Positions 9,600 to 20,397 of a DNA stretch of 25,391 nucleotides are shown piece by piece. The position numbers were made by a program, and so were the translations under genes. Position 1 is the stretch's first letter. Every line of letters starts with the position of its first letter. Location of the stretch: assembly GCF_000344685.1 (NCBI RefSeq), contig NW_006920411.1:1602382-1627772 (forward strand), given 5' to 3'. The notes under the pieces are model-generated. The model was given only the letters and a program-made list of their open reading frames with translations. It did no database searches and was not told the origin of the DNA. Source of the stretch: Gloeophyllum trabeum ATCC 11539 (lineage: Eukaryota > Basidiomycota > Agaricomycetes > Gloeophyllales > Gloeophyllaceae).

Positions 9600-10568
9600 A
9601 TGTTCAAACGCAGTACTTTCACTACTCTAGTCCTGGCGACTTCCTGGCTCCCCGCGCTCCTCACCAGCGCTAGTGTCATCGACCCGCTCGGGTCTCGTTC
9701 AGCTGCATATGCTAGATACACCACCGCACACTCTCTGGGAGAACGTTATGCCTTTGATGTTAGAGATGGCTGGCAAAGTATCAACGTCACGGACCTGCAG
9801 TACAAATACAGTCGCTCGACCGATAACTCGGAGGCTTCGCTGCTTGGGAATGGAACCGCCGCAGACTCTTCTTCGTTGGCCAAGAGAGCGTCAAAGAAAC
9901 CCTCAAAGGCCAAGGCTAACAAGAAGAAAGCTTCCACGAAAGCTAACTCCGGGAACAACCTGGCGACTCCGAAGGGAAATATCCTAGCTGGCGCCTCTGT
10001 CTCACATGCTCTCGACTCCGTCTGGAACAGCCTGAAGGGTCTTGGGAAAGCGGAAGATGTGACTATTACCTGGTACACAGGCCACGACCTGGAAAATCCA
10101 AGCTGCTGGGCTAACTCGGGTTGGGCTCCTACTGTCAGCCCCATTATCCGACACCTTGCACCATATCTCTAACCTTCCTTACAGGACGCCTCCTTTGCAT
10201 GTGCTCTGACCCTGGAGGGATGGACGACTCGACCCAAATGTTTCAAGTTTTTGGAACGTAAGCGAATACGATTACCAGCAGCCCTACTAAAAATAAACAA
10301 TCGGTATATGCGCAGTATGTAACGGCCCCAAGAAATGTACCTTCGTCCGAGTGGTAGACACATGTGCCGGATGCGCCCCAGGCTCAAAGCATGTGGATCT
10401 GACCAAAGCAGCTTTTTCCCAACTAGCTGACGTCGACCAGGGTCTCTTGACAGTCCAGATGCGACTCGCTACTGAGCCATCAACATGGTGAGCAATGACG
10501 ATTCGGGGATATCATAATCTAACCCCCTCGTTGTCAGGTTCGAGGAACTTTGGGGCCCTCAACATTGA
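9600..10568 (+). CDS. Secreted expansin-like protein (RlpA-like double-psi beta-barrel)
   Basis: Four exons (9600-10133, 10185-10257, 10316-10487, 10538-10568) give 269 aa. Residues 1-25 form a signal peptide (hydrophobic LVLATSWLPALL, then TSA). A spacer follows, with LAKR at 93-96 as a likely Kex2 site and then a Lys/Ser/Ala-rich stretch (97-117). Residues about 153-269 form the barrel domain: ITWYTG, NPSCW, FACALTLEGW, CTFVRVVDTCAGC and HVDLTKAAF, with the conserved Asp residues of the fold and four to six Cys for disulfides. Fungal single-domain proteins of this kind are extracellular and act on or bind cell-wall polysaccharide without known hydrolysis. The ATG at 9600 is chosen because the longer upstream frame begins at a TTG. 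Confidence 0.85.
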
Positions 10569-10777
10569 TTCCGGCGTTGTACCTCTAGATCGAGATCTTC
10601 ATTACAAGAACTAACATTCCGTTCACTATCCAAGATTATCGTCTGTAGGCAGCGCCTCGGCACCACATCTCCGTCTGCATTAGCCTTGTAACATCATACA
10701 TGTATCATTACATCCTATACTCTATGCAGCCTGTACACTATACTTTTCCCGTGGGATGTCTCCTCGAGTCAAGACCA

Positions 10778-13700
10778 TCAAGCTTTGATGCTCACTCGTT
10801 TCCTCTTCTTCCCTTCGGCAATCTTCGCTCGCACTTTCTCCTCGTCCATGCCTTCTTCCTCATAGAACTGCGCCGTCCTTTCGGTGTCGTTCCGACGCTG
10901 AATGAATTGAAGTGCGGCTAGATTATAACCTATCGTCTGTTTCTGCCGCTGCAGCACGAACCGTAGATGCTTGCGGAGCGACATAAGGGTGGTGCGCATG
11001 ATCCGGTTTGCGACAATTTGGTGGTGATGCGTCTTTAGGAGGAAGAACATGATCCGCGAGACGAGAATGATGTTCCACTCCTGGGTGAATCGTCAGCGAT
11101 GTCAATCTACGAACGAGTCATATTAAACCAACCTTCTGGGCCCACATGTTGAGATAGTTCATCAAGGACACCACTTTCCCGAAGGGCAAGACCAATAGCG
11201 CGTCCTGAAGCGCTGTATTGGGAATTTTATCGACTACGCGCAAAACCCACGCTTCTGGGGTCACATCATACGCTGCGAGCACAGCGTTCCTAGCGGGGGG
11301 CGGTAACTTCTCCGCCTCCTCTGGGCTCAAGGACGCCTTCGCTTCTTCGTATTCCCTGAACGCCGCCCGCTCTGCGTCTGCGAGATCAAGCGCCTCAATG
11401 ATGCGCTCGCCAGCCATCAGGGTCTCCGTAGTCTGCTTCAAGACCGCGGTAGCTTCTGCCTGTGTCGGTGCCTCACCGCCGTCTGCAGCTCCACTACCTA
11501 TGGGTCCATCCTCACGGTTCATGGACTCAGCAATTCCGCTTTCATAAAGGCCCTCGAGTTCTCGCTCTCGTTCTTCTTCAAGGAATAGCTACAAGGAACG
11601 TGAGCCAAACATTCGAAAAACGGTAGGATATCCGACTGACCGGCTCGTCCAACTTCTCCCAGACTCGGATAGACTTATCGTGTGACCCAGTGACCACAAA
11701 ATTACCGAAGTGGCTCACAGCCAGTGTCCATATCTCCCCATGGTGACCTTCCAACTTCTGGATGTTCTCAAACTATTACAACGGAAAAGGATAAGTTAGG
11801 TTATTTCTATGACTTGACGGCGACGCACCTTGTCACCGTCCCAGTACTTCAGCATTTTGTCCTTGCCGACTGACCAAAAGTAATGCGACTTCTTCTCAAA
11901 CGCCACCTGCATGACGCTCTCGTCATGCGCAAATATTGATTTGTGGCAGTCACCAAAATCGAGACCCCATATCTTGACATTCTTATCCGCAGAGCATGTC
12001 ACGATCAATTTCGAGTCATCTGAGATATCCATCGACAGCACAGGCAGCTATTGCACAACGAGTCAGAGGAGTGATCCAAGAGGAGAACGCAATACCGACT
12101 TTGTGCCCGTAAAGGGAGAGGAAGAACTTCAAGCTGTCTTCATAAAATACTTTTACAGTTGAATCCAGCAGCGAGACAGCCACGAGCTTTCTGTTCGGGC
12201 TGTACCGGACGGAGAGCACATCGTCCGTCATCTTCAGTGTACGGACGTGAACCAATGTGACCAATTTGGGCCCCTGCGCATCAACTAGGTCAGTGGTCTC
12301 CTTCAACTTAGAGGAGAAGATTGGCTTACATTACCACCAGTACTCTCCTTTTCTTCGAACTCCCAGAACTTGACATCCTTGTCCGCACTACCAGTGACAA
12401 GGGCCATGCCATCGGAGCGGACCTGCATAGACCAGACGGTCGCTGTATGCGCCTGAATAGTCTCTACCAACGACGAGGATGCCAGGTCGTAGATGAAGAT
12501 ATCGCCGGATTTCGTACCGACGGCAACCTATGGCAGTGCGTCAATGTTGGAGGATAGACACTCCTAAAGATGAAGGCACACCTGCCTATCACCGGGTAAG
12601 AAGGTGCTGCAGATTGCGTATCCGCAGTCTAGTGTCCTGATGCAGGCAGTCGTCTTCATATTCCAGATTTTCACGGAGCCTGCCATGTCTTTAGATATCC
12701 GAAGAGCGACACTGGGGTGCAATTTTCTTACCATTCGAGGCCGATGCAAGGAGCATGTCGTCCGAGCTCAATGACAACGTCCTGACGTCCGTGCGGTGCC
12801 CCGGCAAATCGAGAGAGTACATGCGAGTAGCCTCTGAGGTCTCCTCTTTGGACTTCGTCGGTGGAGGAATATTGTACACCTCAAGTGCATTGGAAGACAG
12901 GGCAACGAAAAGCTATGATCCCAACAAATGCATTCTCATCACGATGATGGCACATAGAACAAATCATGGTGCTCACCTGAGTGTTCCCCTTTAGACTGGA
13001 CTCCGAAGTCGGGAAGTCGAACGACCTAATCTTCCCGCTGGCCCGGACGACAAGGTATGGTGTGAACAGGTCTACGAGTTCGATCCCCTTGTTCTCGTCC
13101 ATATCCGCGTCGCCCTCTTCCCCATTCTTGTCCTTACCCTTACCAGAGTGTTTCTCTTTCTTCTCCTTGGCGCGCTTTCTACGCCTCGCCTGCTTTTTCC
13201 TCACTTCTTCTTCAGTCCGGATACGGAAGAGCTCGACAGACCGATCGTGGGACTGTACGGCGAGATACGGGAGAGTCGGGTGGAACGATATTTGGGAAAC
13301 CCTATGGGAGGACGAGAGAGGGAGGGTGGTGATTGGCTGTATCATTTTCGTGAGCTGCGACGAAGATGGGTTAATTTGTCAACCCGAGTACTCCAATCGT
13401 GTGCATGTAGCTGACCTGCCCAGTTTCGGTCTCTTTCAGACCTTCAGCAAGCGCTTCCTGATCGAGGCGCCACGCCCTCAGTTCGCCCTCTCCGCTACCA
13501 GTGAAAACTACCTTCTGCTCCTTGTCCAGGTCCATCGACCATACTTCCGCGCGGTGACTGACCAGAGTCTGTATGCAGTGCTGTGTGGAGAGGTCCCATA
13601 GCTTCAGGAAAGTATCTTTCGAGCCAGTCAAGATGTACCCGGGACTGGAGGCTGTTGAGGTAGAGGGCTGGACGGCGGATGGGGCGTTTATGAATCGGAT

Positions 13701-14297
13701 CGCAGTTATCTGGTCCCTGTGACCTCTCAGGCTACCCAGATCGAAGTAAGCAGGTGTTGAAGTAGAGATACGATGTCACTCACCGGAACAGACCCGCTTC
13801 CGCAATGATATCCCATATGATAAGGTCCGTGTCCTGCGAACCCGACGCAAGGCGTGTACCAGCATCGTCAAATGCCAGAGCGGTGACCATTTTCTTGTGG
13901 CCATTCAATGTGGTAGTCACCGTGCCTGTAGAGGCACTCCACAATCGAATAGACCCGTCTGCGTAGCCTACTGCAAAGGTATCCTTGCGCGGGGAACGCT
14001 GGATGCAGGTTACCTCGGCTCTATGCCCCGTCTCGTGCCACATAGCGAGCTACAGGATTATTGAACTCCGGAATACAGCCTAGTGAAAGATAAGCGTACC
14101 ATCTGACCTTTCTTGACGTCCCATACCAGTACGTCTTCCAATGCGGGAACATAGGCTATTCGATCATCGTATACCGAGTTAGACGAAGGACTGCATACAA
14201 GTCCAAAGGCCTGCAAGACGCATTAGCGTGCATATCAACAGTCATAACCGCTGGTACAAACCTGAGTTGGCCCATGCCTCAGATAGCTCTGTACCAT
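10778..14297 (-). CDS. UTP12: U3 snoRNP-associated WD40 protein Utp12/Dip2 (WDR3)
   Basis: Thirteen exons (14262-14297, 14100-14210, 13784-14049, 13416-13731, 12977-13354, 12732-12912, 12582-12679, 12330-12527, 12100-12273, 11829-12047, 11641-11772, 11133-11588, 10778-11080) join in frame to 955 aa; yeast Dip2 and human WDR3 are about 943. The protein starts [15 protein letters not shown]. It has two tandem WD40 propellers (units such as [54 protein letters not shown]), a Lys/Glu-rich insert near residue 280 ([16 protein letters not shown]), and the C-terminal Utp12 domain ([21 protein letters not shown]) ending KRKRVSIKA. The family belongs to the UTP-B subcomplex of the nucleolar small-subunit processome. 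It shares a 172-bp divergent promoter with the aminopeptidase gene. Confidence 0.95.
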
Positions 14298-14469
14298 GGT
14301 TGAGCGTACGGTACGATACGGCCAGAAACCGTAAAGTCCAAAATTCACCGTTTGGCTTGGATTACCAAATCGGGCTGTTACTTTGTGCCGCGGCCGATCA
14401 CTTGCAATTGAGGTTCTGTTCGAGGACGTGCTTATATACGCGTGCATTCTCATTGCCCAGTCTGCAGCC
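14298..14469. promoter_or_regulatory. Bidirectional promoter, UTP12 / aspartyl aminopeptidase
   Basis: Only 172 bp separate the two divergent start codons, so both transcripts must start within it or close by. It contains a GC-rich segment (GCCGCGGCCG near 14386) and CAATTGAGG. No TATA box in a sensible position is seen. Confidence 0.5.
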
Positions 14470-16249
14470 ATGATGCTGTCCTCTTCCAGCCCCGAGGCTG
14501 CCACCAGATTCCTCAGCTTCGTCAATGCATCGCCCACTCCTTTCCATGCCGTCCACAACGCCGCTCTCCGTCTTGAGAAGGCTGGCTTTCGCAAGGTATG
14601 ATTGCGGCGAGAAACACTACAACCTTGTGCCTAATTTCCCAATAGATAAGAGAGAAAGACGAGTGGGAGAAGGACTTGGAGGCTGGAGGAAAGTACTACT
14701 TTACGAGGTGAGTATGTTGCTCGGCTCATGCTCATACGACCTCCTAATCTTCCTATCGTCCAGGAATCAGTCTTCGCTGCTGGCTTTCACCCTGCCGCAG
14801 AAGTGGAAGCACGGGGAAGGAGTATCTATAGTTGCTACTCATGTGGACAGCCCGAACCTCCGAGTGAGATCCCAGTAAGCAGCGCTACGGAGATAGCTGG
14901 GTCTGACCGGGCGTGTAGGTACGCCCGATTTCCAAGCGCACGAAGGAGGGTTATCTGCAGGTCGGGATAGAAACCTACGGCGGGGGTATATGGCACTCTT
15001 GGCTGGACCGTGACCTCTCGCTTGCTGGACGGATTATCATCGCAGACAAGAACGGGGGATTCGCGTCTAAGCTGATCCGTGTGGACCGACCTATCCTGCG
15101 GATGCCGACCCTCGCTATCCACCGTAAGCCAAATTCTCTCGTATAATGCCAAACGTCAACTGAGTCTGCGTCCTAGTGGATAGGAACGTCAACGACAGCT
15201 TCAAGTTCAACCAGGAGACTGAATTCGTTCCGATATTGGGATTGATCGCCTCTCAGCTGAACTCCGCCAAGGAAACGGAGCCTAAGGAGGTCGGGGCTAC
15301 AGCTTCGGACATCAGCAAGAATCACCATCCAGCGCTACTATCCCTTCTGGCGGATGAGCTCTCCATTGCCCCGGAGGACATTCGTGACTTTGAACTGTCC
15401 GTCACTCCCGACTCCACCTCCCTTTCCAGCTAATCTGATTGACCACTCAAGTCATTTGTATGATACCCAACCTTCCGTGCTCGGAGGCATCAACAATGAG
15501 TTCATCTTCAGTCCCCGCATGGATAATCTGGTCTCATCGTAAGTACCTCCTGACTTCTCAACCCACGACTGACGGCCTTCCAGATTCTGCGCGGTGGAAG
15601 CACTCGCAGATATCGCATCCTCTCAGTCCTTCCCCACGCTGGCGGGCAACGTGAACTGCATCGCCCTCTTTAACCACGAAGAAATCGGGAGCGTCTCCAC
15701 AACTGGCGCCGAATCCTCCCTAATCCCGTCCCTCCTCCATCGCCTCTCCCCCACACCCGCCCTCCTCGCGCAGTCCGTCTCGCGCTCGTTCCTCATCTCC
15801 GCGGATATGGGCCACGCCGTGCACCCGAACTACAGATCCAAGCACGAGGACAACCACACCCCGCAGATGAACGCCGGCATCGTGATCAAGACGAACGCGA
15901 AGCAGCGGTATGCGAGTGACGCCATTGGGTCGTTCATCGTGAAGAAGCTGGTGGAGAGGAAGGCAGGGAAGGTGCAAGAGTACGAAATCCGGAATGATAT
16001 GTACGTCGCTGGCCTTGTCAACCTCGATGCTGCTCATGCTAATATGTATTATCGAGGCCATGCGGGTCTACGGTTGGGCCTTTCTTGTCCAAGATCGGTG
16101 TCCGCACGGTAGACGTTGGCAACGCGATGCTTTCGATGCACTCGATACGCGAGACGGCGGGCTCACATGATGTACAGAATGCCATCGACCTGTTCTCTTC
16201 GTTCTTCGAAGGATTTGCAGAATTGGACAAGCAACTAACGGTAGACTAA
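14470..16249 (+). CDS. Aspartyl aminopeptidase (peptidase family M18)
   Basis: Eight exons (14470-14595, 14646-14707, 14764-14863, 14919-15123, 15177-15396, 15452-15538, 15584-16000, 16057-16249) give 469 aa, normal for DNPEP/Ape4-type enzymes. Metal and active-site motifs are present: THVDSPNLR (H89, D91), [21 protein letters not shown] (D262), FNHEEIGS (E299/E300), [18 protein letters not shown] and [10 protein letters not shown]18 enzymes are dodecameric di-zinc peptidases that remove N-terminal acidic residues; the fungal form is cytosolic or delivered to the vacuole by the Cvt/autophagy route. The first of two consecutive ATGs is taken as start. The gene converges on IMP4, 311 bp apart. 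Confidence 0.95.
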
Positions 16250-16560
16250 CACTTGTCACAGCCTCTAAATCGCCTCGTTATGCACCCGCTGTATCCCTAC
16301 AATAACAGTACAACAGCTGAGAACCACCCGCATCCAGACACTAGTCTGGCGCCTAGGATTTACCCTCACGTACTGAGGCCAGCCCTCCTGAACGAACCGT
16401 CGTTCTGAATATCACGGTACACATGATACGCCGATACGTACAAGGCAGGGAGTAGTTGAGCAGGAACTCGAAACTATGCGAATGATGCGACTGCGCGTGA
16501 TGTTCGCTGGACCCCGGAAGCTTGAGACTCCCAGTATAGATATTCCGCGGGGAAGGAAAT
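16250..16560. other. Convergent 3' intergenic region
   Basis: This stretch lies between the stops of the aminopeptidase (+) and IMP4 (-). It presumably holds both 3' UTRs. No additional gene, repeat or RNA is recognised. Confidence 0.5.
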
Positions 16561-17820
16561 TCAGCGCTTGGCCCGTTTCAATGCCTGTTCCTCCGATTCT
16601 GCGGGTCGACCTGGCCCAGACAGAAGAGTGCGCTTCTTTGCTGTCCGAGCATAGTGTGCTAGAACCCACTCTCGTTCTGCCTCCGTCTGTTCGATCGTGC
16701 CCAGCCGGATCTCATACGCTGGTGAGAATAAATGGTCTGTGTCAACATAACGATTGCTGGAGAGCACTCTCACGTTTCATCTCAAAGCGTGGGCCGACCT
16801 CTGCTAACTGTACACCTCCCGGGATCTTAACGAAGACATGGTGCCTGTTCAGCTGTAAGCACCCGAGGTCTCCAAAGCATCATGAAGAGACAGCGTACCG
16901 GAAGGAGATGAAATCGTTTCCGTTTGCAAAGGTCATGACTCGTTTGCTATCTTCTTTTGGGACGGGGAATAGATACTTCAAAGCATCCTGGATACGCAGT
17001 CCCAGCCTCGACGTGAAGTTCTCGAAGATGAGATGCGGGTACTGCTCTGAGACAGTGGATTCCTTATACGAGGCTATATCGTGACGGAGCTGGACATTAT
17101 GGAGAGTGAAGAAGACGGTAGGGCCGTGAGGGAAATGTGAGACAATCATAGCATCTGGGGCCCGTAATAGGTGAGTTTTTGACATAAAACCATTTAAATC
17201 GGAAGTTGGCAATTGACCTGGAGTGCCTCGGTGCTCGTGCAAAATAATCAAGTCTGAGATCTCGTTTGCTCTGCACGCCTCCGCTAACTCCTTCACCACA
17301 TAGTTTCCGCGATTTATTCTATGTGAATTCGGAAACACAAGGCGCATTTCCTGCGCTGATATTCAGCAATGCTCATAGGTATGGTGAGCGTATATACCTT
17401 GGCGAATTGCAGCAGCTTAGAGCTGGGATCTCGAGAAGTTGTGACCACAATCTTTGGATCTTGGATTCCAGCTGTTGAATATTCGTTATCAATGTGGGAT
17501 GTTGGCTCTGCAATCACAGAAAGAACACATTCAGCGATTACACCTTAGTATGGAAGTAAAACTGGCTTACCAGTCTGAGCCTCGTCAAAAACCAAGTCCT
17601 TCCCAAGCTCCTTCGCCTGCTTCCGCAGCTCCGTGGGTAGGTTCTTTCCACTAGCCAGTGCATCCTTCAGCTGACGTTTCCGCTCATACGTTTGCCGCTC
17701 CTGAGATTCCAAGGATTTGGCATAGATATACTGACGACGTTCGCGCGCTTGACGGCGGAGCTAGAGTTACTACAATCTATTGGCCCTCCACAGACTCGAT
17801 CTTGTCAGGATACGCACCAT
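16561..17820 (-). CDS. IMP4: U3 snoRNP protein Imp4 (Brix domain)
   Basis: Seven exons (17818-17820, 17571-17760, 17398-17507, 17218-17350, 16899-17154, 16774-16844, 16561-16718) give 306 aa; yeast Imp4 is 290 and human 291. The first coding exon is just the ATG, followed directly by GTGCGT; the next starts [18 protein letters not shown], the invariant Imp4 N-terminus. The Brix domain runs from about residue 85: [77 protein letters not shown] and [15 protein letters not shown]. Imp4 joins Imp3 and Mpp10 to position U3 snoRNA on pre-rRNA for 18S processing in the nucleolus. It is divergent from the decayed Mif2 locus (257 bp). Confidence 0.95.
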
Positions 17821-18077
17821 ATTAATGGTACAGTCGGGGTGTAGCTCGAGGATGGTAAGGGTGAAAGCAACGCACGAAGAAGCGGTGTGGCGTCCAACGC
17901 GCGGAGGACGGTGATCGAGAGGAAAATCATCATAACTCAACGCGAGGGTAAAGTTTCCCACGCCTGCTATAAATCCCTTTCGGGCCAGCCCTGATACCAA
18001 TTACGATTGTCCTCTCTCCTGCCAAAAACTTGAAGGGAGGCAATTCGGTCTGCCTACGTACGGGAGACTAGATACCA

Positions 18078-20160
18078 ATGTCTGCGCAAGAGCAGCTTCG
18101 GAATATCACGGCGTGTCGCGCCCAAGGCGCACGTCCCCTTCCGCGCCGACTGCTTTGAGCATGGCAAGGGCACCGGCTTCGACGTCGGCAACGTCGATCG
18201 GACGTCCGACGAGTTTGAGGCGTTCGACCAGGTCATCAGCCAGTCACACCAGCCTGAGTGACACCACCGAAAGCGAATGGGCGGAAGCAGAAGAAGGCGC
18301 TGACCTCGGTGGCGGATAAAGGGTACGACGATGCGGAGTATGGAGAGGTGTCGATGGACCTGGTGGATAGTGAGTTGTATTCCTGTTGAATGTGGCTATA
18401 TGCGCCTAATAGTTGGTCCCAGGCAATCCACCCTCACCGGCGGTATACTTGACAAATGCTCGTCAGACAATTGCATCTTCAAGCCTAGCATCAGGAGATT
18501 TGGGTTCTCGTCTCGCTCGCAGCCACCCTCTTCGGACGTGGATTTCGATAGAGTCCCGTCCCCCCGCCCGCGGACCTCATCTGGGCCTTCCCGCCGATAT
18601 TCAATGGCCAACGCACCAGGTCCGTCCACCTTGTCCCGCGTAGCTATTACTGGAGAGAGGTACAATGAAGAGGATGCCTACCTCCCGCCATCAGATCCGC
18701 CCGACTACGACTGGCTTCGCTCATCTCGACCAAGATTACGATGACGACGACGCCGTGGAGCCGCAGGCCGTGCAAAGTGTATCTCCCGCCAAGAGGGGCA
18801 GGCAGTCCAGTCTGCGGACACGCTCCAGGGCAATCTCAAGCGTGCCAGACAACATAGTATTATCCCTGGTCGGTCAGGCGATGCAGATGAAGAGAATGCA
18901 GTCCCCAGAAGTACTGGCAAAGGCAAAGAAAGGCAGAGAGACGAAGATATGGAGGAACACGTGCAGAGTGATGTAGAAGACGCAGTTGATCAGGGCTTCC
19001 AGGACACGTATGACATGTCCGTAGACAACGATGATCAGCTAGAAGACGAAGAGGAGCAGCAGCGACCAGTGAGCAAGAAAGCGCGCCTGGAGAAGGGGAA
19101 TCTCAAACCGAACAAACCCCTAGCTCCCCGCGAGCGACAAGAAGTGATGCACCTCACCCGTACGTACCCCCTCGTCTCTCTGCCGCGTTCCTGACTCGCC
19201 GAGAATTCGACAACGGCGAGCACCCAGGCGTGCGCAGATCCCGGCGTGTGCGCCACGGCCCGCTCGAGTGATGGCGCCTCGGGAAGGTCGTCTATGAGCG
19301 GCGGAATGCGGGCGTCACGTACGTCCCCACATCAAGAAGATCATCCGCCTGCCCAAGGAACCCGTGCAGCGGCTGGGTAAGGCAGGCAGAGCCGGAAGAA
19401 GGTGCGGGAGGGCAGCCGCGCCAAGATGGGCACAGCAGAACCGGATATCGAGGTTGTGCCCGCGCCGAATCCGGAGGAGGGATTATGTCACCAAGTAGGA
19501 GGTGGAGAGACGTGAGTTCTGCGCTTTCCTCGGCGGTGGAATTTCATGTTGACGAGGAGACAGGCATTGCGTTCACTGCGAAGATGCTGGAGCCGAAGGC
19601 TGCTGCCAATGACGACTTCTTCCTGATGATTCCGCCAGGGCAAGCCAAGCCCAGCAAGCAGACCAAAGACAACACTTATGTGTGTAGACCCTCCCCCTCG
19701 CAACTTCCCTGGCTCCTATTCAATGGACTTACTCCCTCTTGCAGGCTTCTATGTCATCGAAGGCGCCGTGAACTTCCACGTCCACCAGACTAGCGTGATC
19801 GTCGCAATGGGAGGTTCTTTGTACCTAAAGGTGCGTCTCTAGTATTAAAAAAAACATTTCTTGACACAGTCAAGCTATGCATCTGCCTATTCAGGAAACC
19901 AGTACTTCATCCAGAAGATTTGCGAGAAGGACGCGAAGCTGTTTTGTGCGCAAGCCAGGAAGATACCCCTGGAGAAAGTAGATGCCACTCCAGCGCTACT
20001 GAAGCCTGGAACGTTTTCTGCGGGACGCTCGCTTGGGCCAAGGCAGAATGGCAGGCATTCGTCTGGCGTAGTCTCAGCTGGTAACGGAACCGAGGAGGAA
20101 GAAAGACCTCGGAGAAATGGTAAGGTCGTTGACAAGACTGTTGATTCGAGGAAAACTTGA
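18078..20160 (+). pseudogene. MIF2: Decayed centromere protein CENP-C / Mif2 gene
   Basis: Family landmarks appear in order but in different frames. An N-terminal Mif2 block (KAHVPFRADCFEHGKGTGF, EFEAFDQVISQ) ends at TGA 18259-18261. Then come EYGEVSMDLVD, an acidic/Ser middle region, and KKARLEKGNLKPNKP. The CENP-C motif reads RRSRRVRHGPLE-stop-WRLGKVVYERR, with TGA at 19269-19271 where the family has Trp or Tyr. A one-base loss near 19328 precedes IKKIIRLPKEPVQ. NPEEG and DYVTK are shortened and out of frame, with TAG at 19496-19498 before EVERR. The cupin fold (IAFTAKMLEPKAAANDDF, NTY, FYVIEGAVNFHVH, GNQYFIQKI, KLFCAQARKI) lacks about 17 residues after DDF and has further frame changes near 19690-19830. 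CENP-C bridges CENP-A nucleosomes to the kinetochore. This copy cannot encode it. Confidence 0.85.
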
Positions 20161-20397
20161 GGTATCCAGGATTTTATTCTCCATATTCCCTCCCGTTATT
20201 CGTCGGCATTATAATCACAAGTGGACGTCATATGAATGTCACGAAGTGGTAGAGTTGGGGCTAAGCTATTATTACAACACAACGATTACAGCAAACCATT
20301 ATGATACATGAGTCGGGAGTATAATTATAATATGGGCGAGTAGGGCAGCGATGGGCGGTCTATTACTGATACACTACAATCTCCCGAGCCAAAGACA

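Noticed and set aside
12981..13601. 206-codon plus-strand frame opposite UTP12
   Set aside because: It is antisense to well-supported UTP12 exons and introns, with no motif of its own.
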